DNA of 64,000 bases from Mycolicibacterium pyrenivorans. Lineage in GTDB: Bacteria > Actinomycetota > Actinomycetes > Mycobacteriales > Mycobacteriaceae. A program made the position numbers and the translations under genes. The DNA is taken from contig NZ_JACKSH010000253.1 of the NCBI RefSeq assembly GCF_025821625.1, forward strand, positions 57,679 through 121,678. Reading direction: 5' to 3'. Positions 51,269 to 58,906 of this stretch are shown piece by piece; the stretch's first letter is position 1, and each line of letters starts with the position of its first letter. The notes under the pieces are model-generated. The model had not been told where the DNA came from and made no database searches. It worked only from the letters and a program-made list of their open reading frames with translations.

Positions 51269-52768
51269 ATGACCAACGACTACCCGCTCTACATCGACGG
51301 CAAGTGGATCGACACCGACGACAGCTACGAGATCCGCAGCCCGGCAACGGAGGAACTCGTGGCCACGGTCGCCAAGGGCGACGTCACCCACGTCGACGCC
51401 GCGGTCGCCGCCGCGCAGGCCGCCTTCGACGAGGGCACCTGGCGCCGCACCCCACCCGCCGAACGGGCCGCCTTGATCAACACCGTGGCCGAAGGCCTGG
51501 CAGCCCGTGGCGACGAGCTCGCGGCGCTGCAATCCCGCGAGAACGGCGCGACGATACGCATCACCGGTGCCCTGCACGTGGGCCTTTCTGCCGCCCAGCT
51601 GCAGTATGTCGCCGCCATCGCCCAAGCCTACGAGTGGGAGACCGAAGGCCCCGCGATCGAGCCGGTGCCGGCCACGGGAATCGTCGTCCGGGAGCCGATC
51701 GGTGTCGTCGGGGCGATCGTGCCATGGAACATCCCGCTGCTGACCACGGTGTGGAAGATCGGCCCCGCCCTGGCGGCAGGCAACTCAGTGGTGCTCAAGC
51801 CCGACGAGCACGCTCCGCTGCTCCCACTGGAGCTGGCCCGTGAGTTCGACGCCGCCGGGCTGCCGCCGGGAGTGCTCAACGTCGTCTCCGGTGACGGCGA
51901 GCCCGTCGGGGCTCACCTTTCCGGGCACCCCGGCGTGCGCAAGGTCGCCTTCACCGGTTCGACGGCCGTGGGCAAGAGCATCCTGCGTCAGTCCGCCGAC
52001 TCGGTCCGGCGGGTCACCCTCGAACTCGGCGGCAAGGGCGCCAACGTGATCCTCGACGACGCCGACATCGACATGGCGGTCGACGGTGCGCTGTTCGCCT
52101 GCATGGCCAACAACGGCGAGGCCTGCGAGGCCGGCACCCGGTTGCTGATACCCAGCAGCCGACGCGACGAGATCGTCGACAAGCTGGTGGCCCGCGCATC
52201 GACGCTGCGGCTGGGTGACCCACTGGAGCCGACAACCCATGTGGGCCCGATCATCTCGGCAGACCAGCGCGACCGGATCCTAGACTACTTCAGCATCGCC
52301 GCAGACGAAGGCGCGACGATCGCCCTGGGCGGACGGTCACCGGCAGGTCCGGGATTCGAGAAGGGCTATTGGATCGAACCGACGATCTTCGTCGACGTCA
52401 CCAACGACATGCGCATCGCACGCGAGGAGGTCTTCGGTCCCGTGCTCGTCGTGCTGACCTACGACTCGGTGGACGACGCCGTCAAGATCGCCAACGACAC
52501 CAACTATGGTCTGTCGGCCGGCGTGTGGGGCAGCGAAGCCCGCGCTCTCGAGGTGGCCCGTCGCCTGGACGCCGGGATGGTGTGGGTGAACAACTGGCAT
52601 GTGATCCACCCCGCCTACCCGTTCGGCGGGTACAAGGAGAGCGGCCTGGGCCGGGAGGGCGGGCCGAACGCGATCGACGAGTACGTCGAGGAGAAGTTCA
52701 TCTCGATCGACCGGTCGGGCGGTATCGAGAACAAGGCGTTCGCGATCGTCATCGATCCGGCCAGCTGA
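51269..52768 (+). CDS. Aldehyde dehydrogenase (NAD(P)+)
   Basis: A 499-residue aldehyde dehydrogenase with VPWNIPLLTT and KPDEHAPL cofactor segments, FTGSTAVGK, general base E252 (LELGGKGA), nucleophile C286 (NNGEACEAG), and PFGGYKESGLGREGG. ATG at 51269 follows GAGGAGAGA; a GTG 18 bases earlier overlaps the ligase gene end. It is only distantly related to the enzyme at 29455, so the two probably serve different aldehydes. Confidence 0.95.
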   Translation: MTNDYPLYIDGKWIDTDDSYEIRSPATEELVATVAKGDVTHVDAAVAAAQAAFDEGTWRRTPPAERAALINTVAEGLAARGDELAALQSRENGATIRITGALHVGLSAAQLQYVAAIAQAYEWETEGPAIEPVPATGIVVREPIGVVGAIVPWNIPLLTTVWKIGPALAAGNSVVLKPDEHAPLLPLELAREFDAAGLPPGVLNVVSGDGEPVGAHLSGHPGVRKVAFTGSTAVGKSILRQSADSVRRVTLELGGKGANVILDDADIDMAVDGALFACMANNGEACEAGTRLLIPSSRRDEIVDKLVARASTLRLGDPLEPTTHVGPIISADQRDRILDYFSIAADEGATIALGGRSPAGPGFEKGYWIEPTIFVDVTNDMRIAREEVFGPVLVVLTYDSVDDAVKIANDTNYGLSAGVWGSEARALEVARRLDAGMVWVNNWHVIHPAYPFGGYKESGLGREGGPNAIDEYVEEKFISIDRSGGIENKAFAIVIDPAS

Positions 52769-52783
52769 AGGTGTGCTGACACA

Positions 52784-53257
52784 ATGACATTGACAACGGG
52801 GTTGCGGGCCGACTATGACATCGCGGTGGACAAGCCGCCACGCGTCGTCACATTCCTGGGCGACGACGTGAGTGCGGACTCAGCGCCGGCGTTCGTCCGC
52901 GTCCGTGGACGGGATCTGCGCGAGGTGGCGCAGCGCGCGGCCACGGCCCGCGAACAGCACCCCGACGTCGACGTCCTCGTCGACATCGACGTGATGATCG
53001 CCCCAACGGCGCCGGCCGCTCGCGAGCTGCTTGCCAGCGTGACTTCCTGCCAAAGTTCCGACACCCTTCTGTACGTCGGAACACCGGCGGGGCTCGCGGG
53101 ACTGGTCAGCGACCTCCACGCCCTGGGCATCGCCGACGGGGCCGTCCTTCTCCCCCTGCTCCCGGTGGTCATCGAGCTCATCGAGAAGGTCGTCCTCCCA
53201 CACCTGAACTCCCTCGGCGTCAACAGGTTCGGTCTGCACGAATCGCAGTCGGCATGA
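52784..53257 (+). CDS. Stand-alone C-terminal segment of a luciferase-like (LLM) monooxygenase
   Basis: A 157-residue protein. The order RDLREVAQRAATAREQHP, LVDIDVMIAPTAPAARELLAS, YVGTPAGLAGLVSDLHALG, and ADGAVLLPLLPVVIELIEKVVLPHL corresponds to the last third of NtaA/SnaA-type flavin monooxygenases. The N-terminal two-thirds of the barrel and the FMN site are missing. It has its own ATG and GAAGGTG site and overlaps the flavin reductase start, so it may be a retained subunit or a relic of an LLM monooxygenase. Confidence 0.62.
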   Translation: MTLTTGLRADYDIAVDKPPRVVTFLGDDVSADSAPAFVRVRGRDLREVAQRAATAREQHPDVDVLVDIDVMIAPTAPAARELLASVTSCQSSDTLLYVGTPAGLAGLVSDLHALGIADGAVLLPLLPVVIELIEKVVLPHLNSLGVNRFGLHESQSA

Positions 53258-53763
53258 CCGTCACCCCGGAGTCCTACCGCGCAGCGCTGCGCCGACACCC
53301 GGCCGGGGTCGCCATCGTGACGCTGATGTCGCAGGCCGGCCCCGTCGGGTTCACCGCGACATCGCTGACCTCTCTCTCGCTTAATCCCCCGCTGGTGTGC
53401 TTCAACATCACCCACACCTCATCGAGCATCGCGGCGCTGCGGCAGGCGGCATCGGTGGTTGTGCACATCGTCGGCCAACATCAGCGCGAGCTGGCCCAGC
53501 GGTTCTCCCGAAGCGCCGAGCACCGGTTCAACGATCAACGCTCCTGGTCCCTGCTGGAGTCCGGCGAGCCGGTACTGGCCGACACCCCGACATGGTTGAG
53601 AGCCGATGTGCAACAACTGATTCCGGCGGGCGACTCGACTCTGGTGATCGCCGCGGTCACCCGGATCCACTGCGATGACCGCGACGGTGTCACGCCGGCC
53701 CCGCTGGTGTACCACAACGGAGCTTTCCTGGCGACCAGCCCGCTGCCCGCGGTCAGCACCTGA
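53254..53763 (+). CDS. Flavin reductase (FMN-binding split-barrel)
   Basis: A 169-residue flavin reductase of the HpaC/DszD type: ALRRHPAGVAIVT, GFTATSLTSLSLNPPLVCFNI flavin-binding stretch, VHIVGQHQRELAQRFS, and PLVYHNGAFL. It would supply reduced FMN or FAD to a partner oxygenase. The ATGA overlap with the upstream LLM-like fragment implies former or present partnership. The acyl-CoA dehydrogenase-like protein at 47173-48411 is another candidate partner. Confidence 0.9.
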   Translation: MTVTPESYRAALRRHPAGVAIVTLMSQAGPVGFTATSLTSLSLNPPLVCFNITHTSSSIAALRQAASVVVHIVGQHQRELAQRFSRSAEHRFNDQRSWSLLESGEPVLADTPTWLRADVQQLIPAGDSTLVIAAVTRIHCDDRDGVTPAPLVYHNGAFLATSPLPAVST

Positions 53764-53770
53764 AGCAGTA

Positions 53771-54949
53771 TCAACTGCCGTTGAGCGCCCACGCGATGGC
53801 CTGGGCACGGTTGACCGCTCCGTACTTGCGGAGAATGTGTTTGACGTGAGATTTGACCGTACCTTCGGTGATCACGAGCCGGTCGGCGATTTCCTGGTTG
53901 CTCGCCCCGGTCACCATCAGACCGAACACATCGGCTTCGCGCTCGGTGAGCCCGACGGGCGCCCTGCCGGAGTTCGTGCCGGTCGAATCGTCGTGCGTCA
54001 TCTCCGCATGCCGGGTTGCCTCGAGGCCTGACTCACAGAGCTCGTCGATCCGGTCGACGGCGCCGAAGAACAGTTCGCGAACACTGTCGCGCTGAGCCTT
54101 CAGCCGCTCCACGAGAACGGCGCGTTCGTAGAGGTGGCTGAATCCGTCGGCGAAGGCCCACGCCACATCTCGGTCCGCTTCGTCGACCCTGCGGGTGAGC
54201 GGGTGGTGATCAGTGTGCAGGAAGCCGACCACATCCTTGCCATGGACCAGCGGAGCCACCACGTAGGAGCGAGACTGTCCGGCCTGCACGATCAACGGCC
54301 GGTACACCGGCGCGTTGGCGGTGTCGTACACCAACGACGGGCGGCGACGTGACAACATTTCGGCCTCCGGCGCGTCGTCCACCAGCGGCACTGTCTGGTT
54401 GATCCAGTCACTGAACCAGGACCCGGTGGTCGCGGCCGAGCGATCATGCAGCATCAGCGGTTTCCACCCGCGGCTCTCGACCTGGGACAGCACTGCGCGG
54501 TGAAAACCGCACCGCAGCACCAACTCCCGGCAGGCGTTTTCGAGAAGCGACGCAGAACCGTTGACACCGCGCAGCCTGCTCAACCCGGCAGCACAGTCGG
54601 CCAGACGCTGTCCGCGCATTGCTGTGTCGTGCAGGTACCAGTCCATCGCGAGCTGTTGCAGGCCGAGGACGAGGTCGCAGAGTTGTTGTGCGCGTGCGAT
54701 CTCGCTGCCGGGCAGCTTGCGCAACTGCTCGATGCACAGGTGCGTCAGCGCCGAGATGGTCTCGGCCGATCGCCACGGCACGTCCCATTCGACCGCGGGA
54801 AGAGTGACCGAGCCGCCTATCTGCTGAGCGACAGCCTCGCGCAGGGACCTCAGGTGGTTCACGAGTTCGATCTCACGTGACCACCAGTCGCCACCGGACC
54901 TGGTCGCCGCGGCGCTCCGCGCGCTGTCACTGACCATGGAGACACTCAT
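53771..54949 (-). CDS. GAF-like/LuxR-type transcriptional regulator (paralog D)
   Basis: A 392-residue regulator: N-terminal helical region, then CGFHRAVLSQVESRGWKPL, YVVAPLVHGKDVVGFLHTD as the GAF-like ligand region, and the LuxR helix-turn-helix LTEREADVFGLMVTGASN and TEGTVKSHVKHILRKYGAVNR at the C-terminus. The stop is 8 bp from the convergent flavin reductase stop. ATG overlaps the stop of paralog E by four bases, so the two are cotranscribed from upstream of 56052. Confidence 0.9.
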   Translation of the reverse strand: MSVSMVSDSARSAAATRSGGDWWSREIELVNHLRSLREAVAQQIGGSVTLPAVEWDVPWRSAETISALTHLCIEQLRKLPGSEIARAQQLCDLVLGLQQLAMDWYLHDTAMRGQRLADCAAGLSRLRGVNGSASLLENACRELVLRCGFHRAVLSQVESRGWKPLMLHDRSAATTGSWFSDWINQTVPLVDDAPEAEMLSRRRPSLVYDTANAPVYRPLIVQAGQSRSYVVAPLVHGKDVVGFLHTDHHPLTRRVDEADRDVAWAFADGFSHLYERAVLVERLKAQRDSVRELFFGAVDRIDELCESGLEATRHAEMTHDDSTGTNSGRAPVGLTEREADVFGLMVTGASNQEIADRLVITEGTVKSHVKHILRKYGAVNRAQAIAWALNGS

Positions 54950-56052
54950 CGTGGTCGCCCTTCGTCGTCACGGGTTTCCTTGAGGTAGCACGCAATCGCG
55001 GAGGCACGATTGGTGGCGCCCAACTTGTGCAGGATGTGCTTCACGTGGGATTTGACCGTGCTCTCGGCGACAGTCAGTTGATCCGCCAGCTGAGCATTCG
55101 TCGCACCGCTGGCCAGAAGCGCCACGACTTCGAGCTCCCGCGCGGTCAACCGGGCCAGCCGCGCCCCTGGGCGTGGCTGGCTGGCGTTGCCCCGGACGGC
55201 GCCCAGAACCGGAATCGACGGGCGATCGGGCGACATCCCGTCGGGTGAAGGGCTCATGCGCGCAACGCCCGAGAACCCCAAGTCATCCACAGTTCGTACC
55301 GCGGCCTCACACGCCTCGGCGACTGCTCGGCGCTGTTGCTCCTGACGCCAAGCCAGGTCCGCCACTTCGTAGACGAGCCCGACGCCGTCGGCGAACATCC
55401 GCAGCAGATCACGATCCAGCTCGGTCAGCGGACGTTGGCCAAACGGCAGATCAGCGTGCAGCAGCCCGATCACCGAGCCGCAGGCGACAACTGGCGCGAC
55501 GACGTAGTCCTTGGTACCGGTGCGCTCCACGAGTGGGCGATGGGTGCGCGGTTCGTGATCGGCATCGGCGACCACCGCCGGCAGCCTGCGACGCACTACT
55601 TCTGCCTCGATCAGCGGAGAGACCAGTGCTATCCGGAGATTGTCGACACCAGCGCCGGAGTCGTCGAGGTCGAGCGAGACGCGGCCGTCGCCGGCTGCTG
55701 CGTACAGCGCAAGCGGGAACCACGTCGAGCCGCTGACCCGCGACACCATCACCCGGTCGAAGAGCTCCACCCCGCAGAGTTCGCGTGCTGCGCGGTCCAG
55801 GGTGTCCACTTCGTCGGAACACTCACGGACGCGACCAAGAGCATCCAACACGGCGCTCAGATCCCGGCTGGCTCGATCATTGGCGGCGGTCAAGGCGCGG
55901 GCGCGATCTTCGCTCCCCCCGGCCAACTGATCGGCCAGCGCGGCGAAGCCCATGGCCTCGACCGTCCTCCCGGTATCGATGATGCGCTCCTTCACCGACG
56001 CGAATGCGGTTCCTGATTTACTAATGTGCCCATCATTGGTGACCTGGATCAC
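54946..56052 (-). CDS. GAF-like/LuxR-type transcriptional regulator (paralog E)
   Basis: A regulator of up to 368 residues: FDRVMVSRVSGSTWFPL, SPLIEAEVVRRRLPAVV, YVVAPVVACGSVIGLLHAD, and the LuxR helix-turn-helix LTARELEVVALLASGATN with ESTVKSHVKHILHKLGATNR. The start is uncertain. GTG at 56052 gives the longest form, but a small dyad (GTGA-N6-TCAC, 56039-56052) overlaps it, so translation may begin further in. Forms an operon with paralog D. Confidence 0.88.
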   Translation of the reverse strand: MIQVTNDGHISKSGTAFASVKERIIDTGRTVEAMGFAALADQLAGGSEDRARALTAANDRASRDLSAVLDALGRVRECSDEVDTLDRAARELCGVELFDRVMVSRVSGSTWFPLALYAAAGDGRVSLDLDDSGAGVDNLRIALVSPLIEAEVVRRRLPAVVADADHEPRTHRPLVERTGTKDYVVAPVVACGSVIGLLHADLPFGQRPLTELDRDLLRMFADGVGLVYEVADLAWRQEQQRRAVAEACEAAVRTVDDLGFSGVARMSPSPDGMSPDRPSIPVLGAVRGNASQPRPGARLARLTARELEVVALLASGATNAQLADQLTVAESTVKSHVKHILHKLGATNRASAIACYLKETRDDEGRPR

Positions 56053-56147
56053 TTTGTCAATCCCGCGTGGATTGGGCTACTAGCAGCAAGAGCCGTTTGG
56101 CAGGGTGTCCGCTCCGGCCGCTCCGCGTTGACGCGGCTAAGGCGTCG

Positions 56148-56167
56148 TAGTTATTCTCAATTCACTA
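56148..56167. promoter_or_regulatory. Dyad TAGTT-N10-CACTA
   Basis: A 5-10-5 dyad with one mismatch, 25 bp before the chosen GTG at 56192. The spacing and right half (TTCACTAT) match the element at 57239 upstream of the carboxylase genes, suggesting a shared regulator. Confidence 0.35.
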
Positions 56168-56191
56168 TTGCCCTGGATCCCGAGGTTCACT

Positions 56192-57136
56192 GTGCCCGCG
56201 AGTGCATCCCCTGTGCCCCTTTTCACCGGTCGCCTCAAGCTGCCGGTCATCGCGGCGCCCATGACCGCTGTGTCCAGCCCCGAACTGGTCATCGCGGCGT
56301 GCCGCAGCGGTGTGATCGGTTCATTCCCGACGCACAATGCCGCGACGGAGCGCGAACTGGACGCGTGGCTGCACCGGATGACCGCCGATTCGGGCGCCAC
56401 AGCGGCGCCGATTGCACCGAACCTCGTCGTGCACCGGAGCAATGCCCGCCGCGATTCCGACCTGGCTGTACTCCTGCGCCACCGGGTGGAGATGGTCATC
56501 ACCAGCGTGGGCTCCCCCGAGCCGGTCATCGGGCCATTGCACGACGCCGGAGCACAAGTCTTCGCCGATGTCGCAAGCCTCGAGCATGCGCGGCGGGCCA
56601 TCGACGCCGGCGCGGACGGACTGGTGCTGCTGACCGCGGGCGCGGGCGGCCAGACCGGCTGGGCCAATCCCTTCGCGTTCGTGCGTGCGGTTCGAGAACG
56701 TTTCGACGGACCGGTGGTGCTGGCAGGCGGAATCAGCGACGGACGGGCGATCCTCGCCGCACAGGTCCTCGGTGCCGACCTCGTCTACCTCGGCACCCGA
56801 TTCATCGCCACCCACCAGAGCGCAGCCGACGACGCATACCGCTCGGCACTCGTGACCGCCACGCTCGACGACGTCCGCCTGTCCGACCGCGTCGGCGGGA
56901 TACCGGCCAGCCTGCTGTCGTCCTGGCTAGACGCGCAACGCGCCACGCAGGGTGCGGACGCACCACCGCAGGACGGTTTCGCACAGGACCGACTGTTGGC
57001 CAACCGCGGTGCGTGGAGCGCGGGTCACAGCGTGTCCGGCGTCCACGATGTCGTCGGTGTCGAGGAGTTGGTCGACGAACTGGTGGCCGACTACACCGTT
57101 GCCCGCGACGAACTGAAAGTAGTTACCGATGGCTAG
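56192..57136 (+). CDS. Nitronate monooxygenase / NPD-family flavoprotein
   Basis: A 314-residue TIM-barrel FMN protein of the 2-nitropropane-dioxygenase family. Recognisable parts are LKLPVIAAPMTAVSSPELV, VFADVASLEHARRAIDAGADGLVLLTAGAGGQTGW, GPVVLAGGISDGRAILAAQVLGADLVYLGTRF. The His in the usual AGGH position is absent (AGAGGQTGW), so a true nitronate activity is uncertain. GTG at 56192 follows CGAGGTT; a TTG at 56168 is possible. Such proteins are frequent next to acyl-CoA genes in mycobacteria, with unknown roles. Confidence 0.85.
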   Translation: MPASASPVPLFTGRLKLPVIAAPMTAVSSPELVIAACRSGVIGSFPTHNAATERELDAWLHRMTADSGATAAPIAPNLVVHRSNARRDSDLAVLLRHRVEMVITSVGSPEPVIGPLHDAGAQVFADVASLEHARRAIDAGADGLVLLTAGAGGQTGWANPFAFVRAVRERFDGPVVLAGGISDGRAILAAQVLGADLVYLGTRFIATHQSAADDAYRSALVTATLDDVRLSDRVGGIPASLLSSWLDAQRATQGADAPPQDGFAQDRLLANRGAWSAGHSVSGVHDVVGVEELVDELVADYTVARDELKVVTDG

Positions 57137-57238
57137 CTATTGGCCCCTGAGGAGCCTCGACCTACTCCGGTCGTACCCTTCATCTCACCAGTTCGAGGTG
57201 TATCTCGGCGTGCCCCTGGTGCGGCAGTTCTACTCGGT

Positions 57239-57258
57239 TAGTGTATGGGTATTCACTA
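57239..57258. promoter_or_regulatory. Dyad TAGTG-N10-CACTA
   Basis: A perfect 5-bp dyad with a 10-base spacer, 41 bp before the carboxylase beta-subunit ATG. It shares spacing and sequence with the element at 56148. Confidence 0.4.
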
Positions 57259-57298
57259 TCGTTCTCACCCCGCCGAGAACCCATCGAGAAGGTCACCG

Positions 57299-58897
57299 AT
57301 GACAGTCCTGACTTCGGAGGTCGACACCACCTCCGAAACCTTCCTGTCCAACCGCGATGTGCAGACTGCCGCCGTCGCCGCCCTCAACGAACAACTCGAG
57401 CTCGTCGCCGCCGGCGGCGGTGAGCGCTACGTCAAGCGCCACCACGGCCGCGGACGCCTGCTGGCGCGGGAGCGAATCGAACTGCTCGTCGACCGGGACG
57501 CACCGTTCATGGAGCTATCGGCCCTGGCGGCGTGGGGCACAGAGTTCAACGTCGGGGCCGCGATCGTCACCGGTGTCGGAGTGGTCTCAGGCGTCGAATG
57601 CATGATCATCGCCCACGACCCCACGGTCCGTGGCGGCACGATGAATCCCTTGACGCTACGAAAGAACCTGCGCGCCTTGGAGATCGCCCGTGTCAACAGG
57701 TTGCCGGTGGTCTATCTCGTGGAGTCCGGCGGCGCCGATCTGCCGACTCAGTCCGAACTCTTCGTCCACGCAGGCAAGATCTTCCACGACCTCACCGAAC
57801 TGTCGGCGATGGGTATTCCCAGCGTCGCACTGGTTTTCGGCAACTCCACCGCGGGCGGTGCCTACGTGCCCGGTATGTGCGATTACGCAGTCCTGGTGGA
57901 CAAGCAGGCCAAGGTGTTCCTCGGCGGCCCGCCCCTGGTGAAGATGGCGACCGGCGAAGACGCAGATGACGAAGCTCTGGGCGGGGCGGACATGCACACC
58001 CGGATATCTGGTCTGGGGGACTACTTCGCCGTCGACGAGATCGATGCCATCCGGATCGGGCGTGACGTCGTGGCCCACCTCAACTGGCGAAAGCTCGGGC
58101 CGGGACCGACCCAGCCCGCCGACGAGCCGCTCTATGACGCCGAGGAACTCCTGGGCATCGCATCCGGCGACTCCCGCGTGCCGTTCGATCCACGGGAGGT
58201 CATCGCCCGCATCGCCGATGGATCGCGTTTCTCGGAATACAAGCCGCGCTGGGGAACGAGCCTAGCCACCGGCTGGGCCTCGATCCACGGGTTCCCTGTC
58301 GGCATCCTGGCCAACACCCGAGGTGTGCTGTTCAGCGAAGAGTCCAAGAAGGCAACGGAATTCATCCTGCTCGCCAACCAGACCGACACTCCGTTGATCT
58401 TTCTGCAGAATGTCACCGGCTACATGGTCGGCACCGAGTACGAACAAGGTGGGATCATCAAGGACGGCGCGAAGATGATCAACGCCGTCACCAACAGCAC
58501 CGTCCCGCACATCACCATCAACATGGGCGGATCGTTCGGTGCGGGCAACTACGGCATGTCCGGGCGCGCCTACGACCCGAGGTTCATGTTCAGCTGGGTC
58601 AACGCCAAGCTGGCCGTCATGGGTGCCGCGCAACTGGCAGGCGTGCTGTCCATCGTCGGTAAGGCCGCCGCCGAAGCCGCCGGCCGGGAGTTCGACGTCG
58701 AGGCCGACGCCAAACGCACGGCCGAGATCGAGGCGCAGATCGAGCGGGAGTCCCACTCGTTCTTCGTCTCTGCGCGAATTTATGACGACGGCGTCATCGA
58801 CCCGCGCGATACCCGCTCGGTGCTCGGTATGGCCTTGTCGGCAGCCCATTCCAACGTCGTCGAAGGCCGCCGCGGTTTTGGCGTGTTCAGGATGTGA
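57299..58897 (+). CDS. Acyl-CoA carboxylase, carboxyltransferase (beta) subunit
   Basis: A 532-residue carboxyltransferase of the methylcrotonyl/geranyl-CoA carboxylase type. The HHGRGRLLARERIELL start is followed by YLVESGGADLPTQSE, FGNSTAGGAYVPGMCDY, and in the second half GFPVGILANTRGVLFSEE, FLQNVTGYMVGTEYEQGG and NMGGSFGAGNYGM. These crotonase-like halves form the biotin and acyl-CoA sites. Length is close to AtuC and LiuB. ATG at 57299 has GAGAAGG upstream. The alpha subunit follows after 9 bp. Substrate, 3-methylcrotonyl- or geranyl-like CoA, cannot be settled by eye. Confidence 0.93.
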   Translation: MTVLTSEVDTTSETFLSNRDVQTAAVAALNEQLELVAAGGGERYVKRHHGRGRLLARERIELLVDRDAPFMELSALAAWGTEFNVGAAIVTGVGVVSGVECMIIAHDPTVRGGTMNPLTLRKNLRALEIARVNRLPVVYLVESGGADLPTQSELFVHAGKIFHDLTELSAMGIPSVALVFGNSTAGGAYVPGMCDYAVLVDKQAKVFLGGPPLVKMATGEDADDEALGGADMHTRISGLGDYFAVDEIDAIRIGRDVVAHLNWRKLGPGPTQPADEPLYDAEELLGIASGDSRVPFDPREVIARIADGSRFSEYKPRWGTSLATGWASIHGFPVGILANTRGVLFSEESKKATEFILLANQTDTPLIFLQNVTGYMVGTEYEQGGIIKDGAKMINAVTNSTVPHITINMGGSFGAGNYGMSGRAYDPRFMFSWVNAKLAVMGAAQLAGVLSIVGKAAAEAAGREFDVEADAKRTAEIEAQIERESHSFFVSARIYDDGVIDPRDTRSVLGMALSAAHSNVVEGRRGFGVFRM

Positions 58898-58906
58898 GGT
58901 CGCAGT

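Noticed and set aside
50181..51347. A 388-codon minus-strand frame over the ligase at 49650
   Set aside because: Shadow of the ligase, low-complexity and without start signals.
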